Assembly: GCF_020178975.1 (NCBI RefSeq)
Contig: NZ_JAHXBU010000092.1
Coordinates: 124,001-188,000, forward strand
Reading direction: 5' to 3'
DNA length: 64,000 bases
From: Cesiribacter sp. SM1
GTDB lineage: Bacteria > Bacteroidota > Bacteroidia > Cytophagales > Cyclobacteriaceae
The notes below the pieces were generated by a model that was not told where the DNA came from, made no database searches, and saw only the letters and a list, made by a program, of their open reading frames with translations. The position numbers and the translations under genes were made by a program. Position 1 is the stretch's first letter, and every line of letters starts with the position of its first letter. Shown one piece after another: positions 43,974 through 54,503 of the stretch.

Positions 43974-46900
43974 ATGAAGAAAAAATTACATTACGCTAAG
44001 TATGTTTTTTGGGCTCTTCCTTTCATAGGGCTTCCCAGCCTGGCACAAGCTGAGGCAGTACCAACGAAGGCAGGCAAAAGCATACTGCCGCAACAAAATT
44101 CCGCTAACCAGGAAATAACAGATGCTGTGGTTATGGTTTCGGCCAGTACTTACACAAGTGTAAAGGCAGATGCAATAACCGTAAGAGGCAGGGTAGTTGG
44201 TGAAGACGGTGCAGGTTTGCCTGGTGTAACCATCAGGGTAAAAGATAGTACCCAGGGTACAGTAACAGATATGGACGGTAATTATTCCATCTCTGTTCCT
44301 TCTGAAGGATCAGTTCTTGTCTTCTCTTTTGTTGGCTATGTTACGCAATCGATTGCTGTCAAAAATCAGACCACAATTAATGTCTCTATGCAGCCCGATG
44401 TGGAGGCACTGGAAGAAGTAGTGGTAGTTGGTTATGGTACTCAGAAGAAAAGCGATATTACCGGTTCCATTTCTCAGGTAACCGAAGAGCAGATTAAGGC
44501 CATACCCGTACAAAATGCCCTGCAGGGTATCCAGGGTCGTGCGGCAGGTATCGACATTGCCTCTAATGCCAGGCCGGGTGAAGTGGGTAGCATTCGTATC
44601 CGTGGTAACAGGTCTATTTCAGGTGGAAATGAACCCTTATATGTAGTAGACGGTGTTCCGCTGCAATCCGGAGGTATAGAGTCCTTCAACCCCAATGATA
44701 TTGCCTCTATCGAGGTACTTAAAGATGCATCTGCGGCTGCAATTTATGGCTCCAGGGGTGCCAATGGTGTTGTGCTGATCTCTACCAAAAGAGGTCGCCC
44801 CGGTAAGTCAGAAATTTCCTATGACGGTTCTGTGATCATAGAAAAGATAAACGACCTGGCACCTAATTTCAATGCAGCAGAATACGCAAATTACCGCAGA
44901 GATGCTGCAAGGGCAGTAACAGGAGCAAATGCCTACACCACCCCTTTCCCTAACCCAACAGATGACTTCAGATATTTTGGTACTGATCCAAATGCATGGG
45001 AAACCATAGCAGCGGGATATACCTGGGTTGATAAGGATAACCTGATTCCACAAATGCGCCCAACCACGCCCGAAGAGCAGGCTTTATGGGGCGTTGAGGA
45101 GGTTCCTGTATATGATCCTTCCAGGCTGGCAACCACCAACTGGACCGATTATGTGGAGCAGACTGGTATTACCCACAACCATAATATCAGTGCCAGAATG
45201 GGTACAGATAAGATCACCGCCTATATTTCAGGAGGCTTTCTGAACCAGCAGGGCACAGAAATTGGTCAGGATTACAGTAGATATACTGGTATTGTAAGCA
45301 TTGAGGCTAAACCTGTAGACTGGATCACTGTGGGAGGTACTATAAATGCGGCATATGGCATCCAAAATTATGGCTATTCAGCAGGTGGTTCGCGTGGCTC
45401 ACGCACGCTGTATGAAGCCGCAAAAGGTCAGCTTCCATTTGCAGTTCCCTATGATGCAGAAGGCAACTATATTTATAACCCCGGCGCTCACCCCAACATC
45501 ATCAACCCTATTCGTGATGGTGAGCTTGTAATCAACGAAAGAACAAACCTTAGAGCGTTTGGCAGTTTCTTTGGAGAAATAAAGCTGATGGAGGGACTTA
45601 GGTACCGCGGTGTATTTGGCCCGGACATCAGAAACTACCGCAATGGACAGTTCCAGGACGAAAGGTCGAGCTTAAGAGGTGGTGGTGCTCCCTCATCTAT
45701 CAACTATGCCCGATACCAGCAAAACCAGAATACCTCCTGGACCATGGAGAACCTGCTTTATTATGATAAAACACTTGGTGAAAACCATAACCTGGGCATA
45801 ACGCTGTTGCAAAGTTCCAGCATGTGGAAAAATGAATCTTCTGACATGACTGCAACTGATGTACCCTATAACAGCCAGCTTTGGTACAATCTGGGTTCTA
45901 CAAACAGGGGTGCGCTGGATGGCTGGGGATCAGGCTATGTTAAAAATACCCTGCTCTCTTATATGGGCCGTGTTAACTATTCTTTCAGAGATAAGTATTT
46001 ACTTACCGCTACCGGCCGCTGGGATGGTGCTTCTGTACTTGCTGATGGTCATAAATGGTCATTCTTCCCCTCTTTAGCTTTAGGCTGGAAGTTAGACCAG
46101 GAGGAGTTTTTCCAAAACATCAGTGTGCTGGATGAATTTAAGCTTCGTGCAGGGGTAGGCACCACCGGTAACCAGGCAGTACCTGCTTATTCAACACAGG
46201 GACCACTTGTACGTCTCCCCTACATATTTGGCAGCACCCCGGCCTCTGGCTATGTTACGGGTAACCCTAAAGGAGCCTCCAACGAACAGGGATCTTTACC
46301 AAACAAAGCCCTGGGATGGGAAAATACCCAACAATGGAACATTGGTTTGGATTTTGGCCTATTCAAACGCAGAATTGCGGGTTCAATCGATTACTACGTT
46401 GCCAATACCACCGATCTGCTGCTCAACAAAAAGCCTCTTTCTGTAACAGGCTACAGCAATATTACCACCAACATTGGTAAAACCCAGAACAGAGGTATAG
46501 AGCTGGCCCTGAATACCATTAACATAGATGGCAGTGACTTTAAATGGTATACTGATATTACTTTCTCCCGCAACAGAAGTGAAATTGTTGAGCTGGTGAA
46601 TGGAGAAGAAGATCTGCCAAACAATGGCTGGTTTATCGGACAGCCGCTGGGGGTTTTCTACGACTATAAAAAAATTGGTATCTGGCAGCAGTCTGATGCC
46701 GATGTAATGGCACAGTTCAATGCAAACGGTGCCACTTATGTAGCCGGCGATATTCGGGTGGAAGATGTAAACGGCGACTTTAAAATAGATCCTAACGAAG
46801 ACAGGCAGATCATAGGTACAACCGTTCCAAAATGGACAGGCGGTATGGCTAATACTTTCAGCTATAAAAATCTGGAACTATCTGCCTTTGTATATGCCCG

Positions 46901-47297
46901 CTGGGGCTACCTGGTACAAGGCGGCGCTGTTGATATGTCGGGTCAGTTTGCTTCCAGAAGAATTGATTACTGGACTCCAAATAACCCAACCAACGAATAT
47001 CCTAGAGCCAATTACCTGAATGGCGGTCAGCCAATCCATTACAGCTCCATGAATTACCAGGATGGTTCATTTGTGAAAGTCAGGTATATATCTCTTGCTT
47101 ATGTATTGCCGCAGTCTCTTATAGAGCGTGCCAGCATGAGCAACTTTAAAATCTATGCACAGCTTCTGAATCCTTTCCTGTATTCCAAAACAGATTTTCT
47201 GGATCCTGACTCCAGCTATCAGCTTGGTGGAGCCAACCCTAGTGCTTCTTCAATTTCGACCAGAAGTCTTGTGTTCGGTCTTAATGTATCATTCTAA
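43974..47297 (+). CDS. SusC/RagA TonB-linked outer-membrane transporter 1
   Basis: A 1107-residue SusC-type porin that imports oligosaccharides with its SusD lid. Order: signal peptide (to about LAQAEA); carboxypeptidase-D-regulatory-like domain ([21 protein letters not shown] to [16 protein letters not shown]); TonB box [21 protein letters not shown]; plug with GRAAGIDI and [46 protein letters not shown]; and a beta-barrel ending in LVFGLNVSF. The frame opens at 43902, but that codon precedes the -7 box, so ATG 43974 ([10 protein letters not shown]) is used. The susD partner starts 17 bases after the stop. Confidence 0.95.
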   Translation: MKKKLHYAKYVFWALPFIGLPSLAQAEAVPTKAGKSILPQQNSANQEITDAVVMVSASTYTSVKADAITVRGRVVGEDGAGLPGVTIRVKDSTQGTVTDMDGNYSISVPSEGSVLVFSFVGYVTQSIAVKNQTTINVSMQPDVEALEEVVVVGYGTQKKSDITGSISQVTEEQIKAIPVQNALQGIQGRAAGIDIASNARPGEVGSIRIRGNRSISGGNEPLYVVDGVPLQSGGIESFNPNDIASIEVLKDASAAAIYGSRGANGVVLISTKRGRPGKSEISYDGSVIIEKINDLAPNFNAAEYANYRRDAARAVTGANAYTTPFPNPTDDFRYFGTDPNAWETIAAGYTWVDKDNLIPQMRPTTPEEQALWGVEEVPVYDPSRLATTNWTDYVEQTGITHNHNISARMGTDKITAYISGGFLNQQGTEIGQDYSRYTGIVSIEAKPVDWITVGGTINAAYGIQNYGYSAGGSRGSRTLYEAAKGQLPFAVPYDAEGNYIYNPGAHPNIINPIRDGELVINERTNLRAFGSFFGEIKLMEGLRYRGVFGPDIRNYRNGQFQDERSSLRGGGAPSSINYARYQQNQNTSWTMENLLYYDKTLGENHNLGITLLQSSSMWKNESSDMTATDVPYNSQLWYNLGSTNRGALDGWGSGYVKNTLLSYMGRVNYSFRDKYLLTATGRWDGASVLADGHKWSFFPSLALGWKLDQEEFFQNISVLDEFKLRAGVGTTGNQAVPAYSTQGPLVRLPYIFGSTPASGYVTGNPKGASNEQGSLPNKALGWENTQQWNIGLDFGLFKRRIAGSIDYYVANTTDLLLNKKPLSVTGYSNITTNIGKTQNRGIELALNTINIDGSDFKWYTDITFSRNRSEIVELVNGEEDLPNNGWFIGQPLGVFYDYKKIGIWQQSDADVMAQFNANGATYVAGDIRVEDVNGDFKIDPNEDRQIIGTTVPKWTGGMANTFSYKNLELSAFVYARWGYLVQGGAVDMSGQFASRRIDYWTPNNPTNEYPRANYLNGGQPIHYSSMNYQDGSFVKVRYISLAYVLPQSLIERASMSNFKIYAQLLNPFLYSKTDFLDPDSSYQLGGANPSASSISTRSLVFGLNVSF
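44345..44356 (+). promoter_or_regulatory. Intragenic GCAATCGATTGC palindrome in susC 1
   Basis: Exact 12-base match to the uxaA/GntR operator, 371 bases into the coding sequence, in codons for TQSIAV. It could be an intragenic operator (roadblock or looping) or chance codon choice for the conserved QSIA residues. Confidence 0.4.
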
Positions 47298-47314
47298 GGT
47301 TTAATGGAAATTAT

Positions 47315-49201
47315 ATGACAATGAAAAAAATATTATTCTCTATATTCTTCTGTGCCGGATCTATGTATTCATGCTCCGATTTCCTGGAAGAGGAAATGGT
47401 TTCTACCTTAACACAAAGCAGGTTTGAAACCCAGGAAGGTATTGAAGACCTTGTAAACGGCGCTTACGAAGGCCTGCGCTTCCACCATAATTATGAATGG
47501 GCTTATACGCTTACCAATTATGGTACCGATGAGTTTACAAACGGAGGTGGCCTCGACCATGTGATCTGGAACACCTATGTAGCCACACTGGATTCCAGAG
47601 AAACCAGAAACCTGGCTCCTCTCTGGGATAATATGTATGCACAGATTAACCTGCATAACATTGGTATCAGGAACATACCCACCGCCCTGGCCGGTGAATT
47701 AAATACAGAGCTGAGAAACACCCGCCTGGGTGAACTGCACTTTCTGCGCGGATTCAATTATCTTCAGCTTGTAGGTCAGTTTGGTGGTGTGCCCATTACG
47801 CTGGAACCGGTAGAAGCAGATGTTGCTGATTTTCCAAGATCCTCTGCCGGTGAAGTTTTTAAGGTGATCATCAGCGATCTGAGAAAAGCAGCCGAACTAC
47901 TGCCATCTACCCCCGCCCAGCAGGGGCGCATCACCAAACATGCAGCACATCACTTCCTGGCAAAGGCGTACCTGTTCCGGGCCAGTGAGCTAAATGCCGA
48001 GTTTACCGAATCTGCAGACCTTGACAGTGCCGCTTATTTTGCCGAAGAGGTAATCAGCAATTCTCCACATATGCTGGCTACTGATTTTCATGACCTGTTC
48101 AATTACACAGCTGTGAACGGACCAAATGAAAGCAACCCTGAAATTATACTGGCTTCCCAGTTCGATAACAACCAGGCACTCCTGGGTCGCTATGGCAACC
48201 AAACTCATATGTACTTTCTGTCGGTATACAACAACAAACCAGGTATGGTGCGTGATCTGGAAAACGGACGTGAATTTCAGCGCTTGAAGCCTACTGATTA
48301 TGCACTTGATATCTATGACAGGGTGAATGATTCACGCTTCTACAAAAGCTTCAAAACAGCTTACAAAGCAGTTAACTCCAACGGGGTACCTAAATGGACT
48401 GCTGCTAATGCACCTAATCCGGCGCTAATCGATTTGCCAAAGTTTGGACCTGGTGATACCTCTATTGTTTATATTGTAAACTCACCAGATGATGATCGCT
48501 TCACTCCTGCCTACAAAGATCAGTTTGCCCCGCTGATGCTGGTGCGTTATGCCAGAAATGCAAATGGAGAAATAGTAACAGACTGGAACCTGAGTACCTT
48601 CCCTTCCCTGTCAAAGTATCTTGATCCGTTCCGGAATGGTTTTAACGATGCCAGGGGAACCCGCGACGGTATTCTGGCCCGCCTGGGAGAAACCTACCTG
48701 ATTGCTGCAGAAGCATGGGGGCGCAAAGGAGACTATGGCAAAGCGCTTACCTATATCAACGCACTCAGACAAAGAGCTGCTTATAAAGATGGAGAATTCC
48801 GCAATAATGTATATTACCTGGCTGAGCAGGTGCCTTACGGAGAATCATCCAGTACAGTAGATGCTTTGCTGGCAACAGAAGAAGCTTTTACCAGTGGAAC
48901 TGCCGAGGCTGCTGAAGAGCTCTACCCGGCAGGTGTATCATCTAAGCCAGAAATGTTCGTGCACTTTATCCTGAATGAACGCGCACGCGAACTAATGGGT
49001 GAATTCCACAGATGGGTAGATCTGGCCAGAACAAAAACACTTGTACAAAGAGCTGTGGCATTTAACCCGGATGCAGCTGCAAATATTTCTGAAAAACATC
49101 TCTATCGCCCTATTCCACAAGAGTATATCGATGGTGTTACCAGGGATGGCAGGCCGTTAAGCGCTGAAGAAAAGCAGGCAACCCAGAACCCGGGCTATTA
49201 G
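47315..49201 (+). CDS. SusD/RagB glycan-binding lipoprotein 1
   Basis: A 628-residue outer-membrane lipoprotein that closes the SusC pore and binds glycan. Lipobox SMYSC places the lipid cysteine near residue 20. The family start [35 protein letters not shown] is clear, with [28 protein letters not shown] in the helical TPR region. The C-terminal block is [22 protein letters not shown], then the usual QNPGY end. It is larger than most SusD proteins (500-550), with inserted loops in the middle. It is cotranscribed with susC 1 and followed by a terminator. Confidence 0.94.
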   Translation: MTMKKILFSIFFCAGSMYSCSDFLEEEMVSTLTQSRFETQEGIEDLVNGAYEGLRFHHNYEWAYTLTNYGTDEFTNGGGLDHVIWNTYVATLDSRETRNLAPLWDNMYAQINLHNIGIRNIPTALAGELNTELRNTRLGELHFLRGFNYLQLVGQFGGVPITLEPVEADVADFPRSSAGEVFKVIISDLRKAAELLPSTPAQQGRITKHAAHHFLAKAYLFRASELNAEFTESADLDSAAYFAEEVISNSPHMLATDFHDLFNYTAVNGPNESNPEIILASQFDNNQALLGRYGNQTHMYFLSVYNNKPGMVRDLENGREFQRLKPTDYALDIYDRVNDSRFYKSFKTAYKAVNSNGVPKWTAANAPNPALIDLPKFGPGDTSIVYIVNSPDDDRFTPAYKDQFAPLMLVRYARNANGEIVTDWNLSTFPSLSKYLDPFRNGFNDARGTRDGILARLGETYLIAAEAWGRKGDYGKALTYINALRQRAAYKDGEFRNNVYYLAEQVPYGESSSTVDALLATEEAFTSGTAEAAEELYPAGVSSKPEMFVHFILNERARELMGEFHRWVDLARTKTLVQRAVAFNPDAAANISEKHLYRPIPQEYIDGVTRDGRPLSAEEKQATQNPGY

Positions 49202-49226
49202 ATTATTCAATACCTAAAACAAACCT

Positions 49227-49265
49227 AAGGGGAGTTATCGGCAGATAGCTCCCCTTCTTTTTTTT
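49227..49265 (+). terminator. Intrinsic terminator of susCD pair 1
   Basis: Stem AAGGGGAG/CTCCCCTT (49227-49256) with extra pairing in the loop, then a T-rich run of about ten bases. Confidence 0.88.
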
Positions 49266-49464
49266 GTTGGAGGATCGTGCTGACAGAACAGAATTTCATT
49301 TATGTACAATCCAGCTGTGGGGATAAATCAGAATAGTTGAGTCGATAATTTATAGGTGCACCGTTAGACTATATTGTTTTATATGTCACTGTTCTTATAT
49401 TTGCCATTAATTAATGATAAATTATATGAGAAAAATCTAATCCCTCTTATTTCTTTCGCAGATT

Positions 49465-50115
49465 ATGCTGTTTACACTTTCTTCTTGCGAGAAGATTTCT
49501 GAAGAATTGGATCAGGCTGATGAAGTCCTGGAAGAATTTGATATTGAAGGAATGTATGAAACATTTGGTGATATGATCATCACCATTGATGAGGATGGTG
49601 GTAAGGTTACTTACTTCGGCACAAATGACCTAGGTACAAACCCCTCTGTGTTTAGCATAGGCGGCCTGTATTTCAAGGATCTTCAAAAAACAGGTACAAA
49701 TAAATATAAAGCTAAGATCATTCAGTCTGATGTGCGCTGGAGCAATGCGCAGCTGAAGAATGTACTGCAAAGCTATACCTACACAGATACAGAAATTACT
49801 GTAGAAGAAGATGGGCTTACGTTAAGTGAGGTAAATGACTGGGATATACATTTCAACAAAATTTCTGGTGCTGGCGGAAGCACAGGCGATAATGGAGGTT
49901 CTACTGGTGGTACAGGTGGTACCGGAAGCACCAACTGCTCAAGCACCTTCGACAGTTACACTAATGATGCTCAGTTAGATGCTTACTGTGGCTATGCCTG
50001 GATGTACCGGTGCCAGCAGGGTAAATCTCTAGACGATCCGGCGGTTAAAGCTGTATGTACCTATTACAATGATCTGAAAACGAGCAGCGCCCCAGATTGT
50101 CCTTATTGCAAATAA
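49465..50115 (+). CDS. Small secreted/lipoprotein of unknown function with damaged signal peptide
   Basis: A 216-residue protein of unknown family: acidic start (EKISEELDQADEVLEEFDIEG), a beta-rich middle (DGGKVTYFGTNDLGTNPSVFSIGGLYFKD), a glycine/serine/threonine linker near residues 133-153 and a cysteine-rich tail with seven cysteines. The frame actually starts further up at ATG 49426 (MRKI), but TAA at 49438-49440 interrupts it. Without that stop the product would begin with a normal lipoprotein signal, MRKI-x-SLLFLSQIMLFTLSSC. As it stands translation must restart at ATG 49465, leaving only MLFTLSSC as signal. It may be a pseudogene in the making. Confidence 0.6.
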   Translation: MLFTLSSCEKISEELDQADEVLEEFDIEGMYETFGDMIITIDEDGGKVTYFGTNDLGTNPSVFSIGGLYFKDLQKTGTNKYKAKIIQSDVRWSNAQLKNVLQSYTYTDTEITVEEDGLTLSEVNDWDIHFNKISGAGGSTGDNGGSTGGTGGTGSTNCSSTFDSYTNDAQLDAYCGYAWMYRCQQGKSLDDPAVKAVCTYYNDLKTSSAPDCPYCK

Positions 50116-50139
50116 TCAACAGCAATGATTAGGATCAAG

Positions 50140-50171
50140 AGCGGTATAGAGATTTTTCTATACCGCTTTAT
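50140..50171 (+). terminator. Intrinsic terminator after the small lipoprotein gene
   Basis: Stem AGCGGTATAGA/TCTATACCGCT with a short loop, then TTTATTTC. Confidence 0.75.
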
Positions 50172-50519
50172 TTCATATTAATGTGCGTTAAGGATTAGCA
50201 TCAGGGTCAATTGCTCCTTAATCGTCATCCCCGCGCAGGCGGGGATCTGCCAGCAAAAAACAGGAATGCTGATTTCAGCTGTAAAAGCAAATAGATCTCC
50301 CTCTTCAGGTGAACGTCGGCTTGTTTTTGGCTTTAGAACTTGTATTTGATTCCAGAAGATGATAACAAATAGTCTATCAGCAGCTTTGACCCCTAACGCA
50401 TATGAACACTAAGCTATCTCAAACAGCTTAAGCTCCAGACCTGCAAGCCCTGGTGTTAGCACTCTCCGCAGGTGTTTAATTATGAGTTAAAAACTGCTAT
50501 TACTGCTCTTGAGTACTGC
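50172..50519. other. Intergenic region between convergent genes, with a hairpin repeat
   Basis: No gene. It holds the perfect hairpin ATCCCCGC-GCAG-GCGGGGAT at 50227-50246, a sequence type often dispersed in bacterial genomes. A related 14-base piece lies at 3176-3189. Confidence 0.4.
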
Positions 50520-53366
50520 TCACTGCTTTACAAATTTTTCCTGTGCACTGTGGTGAGTCAGCGTAACCGGCCCCAGCAAACCGGAAGGAACCGGCTCCCA
50601 TGCTGAAGCATCGAAAGGTTTGTAGTTGATGTTTACAAAGTTTATCTCGTGATACCTGCGCCATTCAATCCCCTTCTGATCCATATCCCTGATCCGGTTA
50701 GCCATCAGGTTCACCACTTCCACTTTCAGGGTATTTTCTCCCTCCTTCAGATATTGCCCAACCCTTGCCTTGTAGGGTATGCTCCATAACAAACCTACCT
50801 CCTCACCATTGATCCAGACACGGGCGCTTTCTCTTACTTCACCCAGGTTAAGGATGTATTCACCAGCTTCTTTCTGAGGCAGGTTGAAAGTTGTACTGTA
50901 CAAAGCAGCTCCAGAAAAGGCTTCTGCCTGCTTATCCTGCAGGTTTGTCCACGATTGTAACTGTTTTAATTGTTTGGGAGCTGGTAAGGCTGGTCCGCCT
51001 TCGGTAAACTCAAGCTTCCAGCTTCCCGCAGTAAGCATTGGCTCGGAAGCTTCGCCCAGATATATCCAGCGCTGCATGCCAGTACCAGGCGCCTGCATTG
51101 CTTTAAGAATCAAGGCTTCGCCTGGTGCCATCTGCACCCTTACCTGTGTACTGTTTCCAGACAGGGAAGATGCACCCAAACCCCATGTACCTGTCTGCGG
51201 ATCCAGGATAACAACAGACTGGGCTGCTGTTGTGAGGGGAATTTCTGTGTCGACTGACCTGGGCGTATGGTTTACCAGGTAGTAGAATTTACCACCTTCA
51301 ATGTTGCGGCGAATAAATTTCAGCCCCGTCTCCACCAATGTCTCCGGCTGTAGCTGCTGTTGCTGCAGCGCCTCAAGTACATCTGGTGCAACAACTACCT
51401 GGCCTTTGCCGGTTTTGGCCAGCTGCATACCACTGCCACTTTTTGTGAATGCTAGGGAAGCAAGTGTTTGTTTAAGCTGCTGCCGCCTGGCCTCCAGCTC
51501 ATGCATACCTGGCACATCCTGCGGAAGCTGCTCAAAAACAACTGTAGCACCTTCCTCTGCCAGCTTAAGAATGCCTTGCAGGGTTTGGAGTGGCATGTAA
51601 CTGCTTTGTGGCACTAAAAGTACTTTATAGGGTGCTGCCGATTCAGCAGTTTGAATGTTGCCTGCCTCTGCCCTGCTGTTCAACAGCATTTTGTCAGATG
51701 CAAAATCCAGCGAGTAGCCCTTTTCCATGAGCTGCTCTACCTGCCTGTAAAACGGACTGGGGTGCAGCCACTCATCAATGTCGTGCACCTTGATCATTTT
51801 CTCCAGGCCATCCGGGTTGTGATAAACATCATACACCGGCCAGTACACAAGCAGTTCATTATCTGATGTACCTGCCTGTAGTACCGACTGGCAGCGGGTA
51901 ATGTATTCGTTAATGCCTTTGAAGTGGGGCCAGAGGCTATTGGCAGGCGTAAGGTTGAGCGAGGCATAGAACAGCCAGCCAGGCCAGGCTACATCTTCCG
52001 GAGAATAGGTAACACCATGGTAAAAAACATGATTGATACCGGATAAAAACACCTGCTCCAGCTCGGGCTTCATCTGTGAATAGGAGGTTTTGAAATGCTC
52101 CCCCAGCCAGGTAAAGGTTTCCGAAGATGCCAGCGGCTTGCCCTGTACATTTGCTGCGGAGGATGCAAACTTCAGCATCACGGGGTCGGGATCTACATTA
52201 CGGATATCGGCACTGTCCCGGCGCAGGCCCGGTACTGGAAAATAACTGGAACCAAAGGTTTCTGCCTCTGGTATGTCTACAGCAGCATAAAGATCAAGCA
52301 GGTTGCCTGGAGAGCCATGCGCCTGGTTTTTAGTCATGCCTTTGTACGCATGTGCCCAGGTTGTCCAGGGGGCTGTAAAATTCTCCAGCAGCATTTCTCC
52401 CATGGTTTCGCGATAGTCTGCTTTCACACGGGCTACTGTTTCTGACTTTTCCTCGCTTAAAAGCGCTCTTAGGTAAGGACGCAGGTCGTAGCCCCTGCGC
52501 TGTTTAAATTCTTCAAAGAAAGCGGGAGACCAGTTAGCACCATACACCTCATAGCTATCATTGTAAAATGCCCTGATACCCATAGTTTTTTCACCAAATG
52601 CCTGGTCGAAACGAGTGAGGTAATGCTGTACGGCAGCAGAAGAAAGGTGATCTAGTGTATATCCTTCGCCACCGGGTGCTGCACGTTTTACCTGTTGCCG
52701 GGTATGGCTGGCAAAGGCAGCATACACCTCCCACTCTCCCCCTGCCGGTGTCCAGTTTAACCTGCCATCGGCTGTAACCTTATCCGTTAACTGTAGCACC
52801 TCTCCAACCTTTCCATAGGCTACTACCGCCTGCAGCTGCGGATTCAGGGCTGCCTGTTTCGGATCCTTCAGCTCCAGCTTTTCCTGCAGCTTTTTGCCAG
52901 CACTAAGCTTATACTTTTGCACCACCAGTTGTGAAGCCGACTGTGCCGGGCTAACATGTGGACCGCCAAAGGGCCAGCCTGTTCCCAGGGTAAGGTCAAC
53001 GCCCATGCTAAGGCTGTCTGCTTTTTGAACAGTATAGTTCAGCATCTGCATCCACTGCGGGGATAGGTACTGCAGGTAACGATCTTCGTACCCCATGGCA
53101 CCATAGATGGGTGCAATTTCAACACCACCAATGCCTGCCTTTGCATACTGTTCCAGCAAATTCGAGACATTCTTTTCATCTACCGCACTGCCCATCCACC
53201 ACCAGCGTGTCCAGGGCTTTGTTTCCTCCTTCACGGGGGGCCACACCTCCTGGTTTTCTTCCAGGGAAGCTAAGGCTGTTGTGCTTTCGGGCTGGGTACT
53301 GCAATGGCTGAAGAAGAGTGTGCCAGCTGCCATCAGAACAAGTGAGGATGTACGTGCTATGGACAT
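50520..53366 (-). CDS. GH106 alpha-L-rhamnosidase, lipoprotein
   Basis: Releases L-rhamnose from rhamnogalacturonan fragments. A 948-residue protein with lipobox LFFSHC (cysteine about 22) and the GH106 N-terminal signature PWTRWWWMGSAVDEKNV..LEQYAKAGIGGVEIAPIYG. LTLGTGWPFGGPHVSP and RAFYNDSYEVYGANWSPAFFEEFKQRRGYDLRPYL follow, then MKPELEQVFLSGINHVFYHGVTYSP. The C-terminal jelly-roll (ARVWINGEEVGLLWSIPYKARV) is also typical. It lies 70 bases after rhamnose mutarotase on the same strand, so both share promoter P10. Specificity for backbone or side-chain rhamnose is not readable. Confidence 0.92.
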   Translation of the reverse strand: MSIARTSSLVLMAAGTLFFSHCSTQPESTTALASLEENQEVWPPVKEETKPWTRWWWMGSAVDEKNVSNLLEQYAKAGIGGVEIAPIYGAMGYEDRYLQYLSPQWMQMLNYTVQKADSLSMGVDLTLGTGWPFGGPHVSPAQSASQLVVQKYKLSAGKKLQEKLELKDPKQAALNPQLQAVVAYGKVGEVLQLTDKVTADGRLNWTPAGGEWEVYAAFASHTRQQVKRAAPGGEGYTLDHLSSAAVQHYLTRFDQAFGEKTMGIRAFYNDSYEVYGANWSPAFFEEFKQRRGYDLRPYLRALLSEEKSETVARVKADYRETMGEMLLENFTAPWTTWAHAYKGMTKNQAHGSPGNLLDLYAAVDIPEAETFGSSYFPVPGLRRDSADIRNVDPDPVMLKFASSAANVQGKPLASSETFTWLGEHFKTSYSQMKPELEQVFLSGINHVFYHGVTYSPEDVAWPGWLFYASLNLTPANSLWPHFKGINEYITRCQSVLQAGTSDNELLVYWPVYDVYHNPDGLEKMIKVHDIDEWLHPSPFYRQVEQLMEKGYSLDFASDKMLLNSRAEAGNIQTAESAAPYKVLLVPQSSYMPLQTLQGILKLAEEGATVVFEQLPQDVPGMHELEARRQQLKQTLASLAFTKSGSGMQLAKTGKGQVVVAPDVLEALQQQQLQPETLVETGLKFIRRNIEGGKFYYLVNHTPRSVDTEIPLTTAAQSVVILDPQTGTWGLGASSLSGNSTQVRVQMAPGEALILKAMQAPGTGMQRWIYLGEASEPMLTAGSWKLEFTEGGPALPAPKQLKQLQSWTNLQDKQAEAFSGAALYSTTFNLPQKEAGEYILNLGEVRESARVWINGEEVGLLWSIPYKARVGQYLKEGENTLKVEVVNLMANRIRDMDQKGIEWRRYHEINFVNINYKPFDASAWEPVPSGLLGPVTLTHHSAQEKFVKQ

Positions 53367-53436
53367 GGTTTAGCTAATTGAAAAACAAACGTTAATGGTT
53401 TTGGGTGTGAGTGCCAGGATTCATGAATGGGAAAAC

Positions 53437-53748
53437 CTACTCAAGGTAAAACACCTCTTTTAGCGGCACACTAACCGGCGATTGATCAGCATTGGTTTCC
53501 ATGATATCAGCCATGTAGGCCCACCACTTTTGTACAATGGGAGTGCTCCCTAATTGTTGCGATGATTGGCCATTAAGCTTCTGAACGCCAAAAAGAGTAC
53601 CAGTTTCCTCATCCAGGAAAATAGAATAGTCGCTAATGCCCGCTTCTTTCAGCAGCTGCACCAGCTCTGGCCATATTGCTGCATGACGTTTCTGATATTC
53701 TGCTGTATAACCCGGCTTAAGTTTCATTTTAAAAGCAATGCGCTGCAT
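53437..53748 (-). CDS. rhaM: L-rhamnose mutarotase
   Basis: A 103-residue enzyme that interconverts alpha and beta anomers of L-rhamnose. The family sequence is evident: FKMKLKPGYTAEYQKRHAAIWPELVQLLKEAGISDYSIFLDEETGTLFGV, with His22 as the likely catalytic histidine, and the WMAYMADIMETN-like C-terminal WWAYMADIMETN. It is the first gene of a two-gene unit with the GH106 rhamnosidase, matching release of rhamnose with preparation for the isomerase. Its promoter carries both the CAGGAYA repeat and an ATCGAT palindrome. Confidence 0.94.
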   Translation of the reverse strand: MQRIAFKMKLKPGYTAEYQKRHAAIWPELVQLLKEAGISDYSIFLDEETGTLFGVQKLNGQSSQQLGSTPIVQKWWAYMADIMETNADQSPVSVPLKEVFYLE

Positions 53749-53787
53749 AGGAAATGGATGTGTTCTGGATATAATACTTTATCAAGC

Positions 53788-53799
53788 TCAATCGATTGT
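53788..53799 (-). promoter_or_regulatory. TCAATCGATTGT operator in the rhaM leader
   Basis: Perfect CAATCGATTG core. It lies about 18 bases past the -7 box in the direction of transcription and 40 bases before the rhaM ATG. Confidence 0.65.
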
Positions 53800-53816
53800 A
53801 ATGAATAAAAACTGCT

Positions 53817-53861
53817 TAATCCTAATGAAAAAATTCTCCACATCTATCCTGACCTGTCCTG
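53817..53861 (-). promoter_or_regulatory. Composite promoter: CAGGAYA direct repeat (rhaM-GH106)
   Basis: Minus strand CAGGACA (53855-53861) and CAGGATA (53845-53851), 20 bases, then TAGGATTA (53817-53824), the weakest of the -7 boxes. Confidence 0.68.
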
Positions 53862-53918
53862 TAAATGCTGCGTCTAAAGCTGTTCAAAGTTTTGCATGCC
53901 CCAAGAAGACTTTCAAAT

Positions 53919-54503
53919 CTAGCTAAGTCCGGCGCCCCGGGCATCCTCAGCGGTATCAATATCTAGTGCTGCTGCTTCAAAATTAACAACATGGGCATTC
54001 TGCTGATGCTGAGCAATAATTTTGCGTGCTCCGGTATCGCCCTGTAGTGCTAAGAGCAGGTGGAAATATGAATGACTGAAAAGGGCTGGCACCCCCGACT
54101 GAGCCCCATAAGCAGTAGCAACAATTGGTTTATGGCTGCTCTGGTAAAGGGCTACAAGGCTTTTTATATGATCTGCAGTAATGAGCAGCTGATCGCAGAG
54201 CAGGATCACTACTGCATCGTATGATTCTTCTGCTTCAATATGCGAAATACCAATTCTGATGCTGCTGCCAATGCCCTCCTGCCACTCCTGATTCGAAATG
54301 ATCTTCACAGGAAGGTGGCTGATCTCGTCCAGGATTTGTTCCTGGCGTGCTCCCAAGACAACATAGACAGGATCTAAACCGGCAGCCAGTGCGGTTTCGA
54401 TGCTAAGGGCAAGCAGACTTTTTCCCTGCTGTTGGAGCAGTTGCTTAGCTCTGCCTAACCTGGAGGATCCGCCTGCCGCTAAAATCAGTCCGCAGACTTT
54501 CAT
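53919..54503 (-). CDS. MobA/MocA-like nucleotidyltransferase
   Basis: A 194-residue NTP-transferase. The N-terminal nucleotide-binding signature is LILAAGGSSRLGRAKQLL. VYVVLGARQEQI, AVVILLCDQLLITADHIKSLVALY and GVPALFSHSYF follow, as in molybdenum cofactor cytidylyltransferases (MocA). It overlaps the XdhC-type gene by four bases. This pair normally prepares sulfurated molybdenum cytosine cofactor for xanthine-dehydrogenase or aldehyde-oxidase enzymes, but no such enzyme is in the window. It seems to have no part in pectin use and lacks the island promoter signature. Confidence 0.85.
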   Translation of the reverse strand: MKVCGLILAAGGSSRLGRAKQLLQQQGKSLLALSIETALAAGLDPVYVVLGARQEQILDEISHLPVKIISNQEWQEGIGSSIRIGISHIEAEESYDAVVILLCDQLLITADHIKSLVALYQSSHKPIVATAYGAQSGVPALFSHSYFHLLLALQGDTGARKIIAQHQQNAHVVNFEAAALDIDTAEDARGAGLS

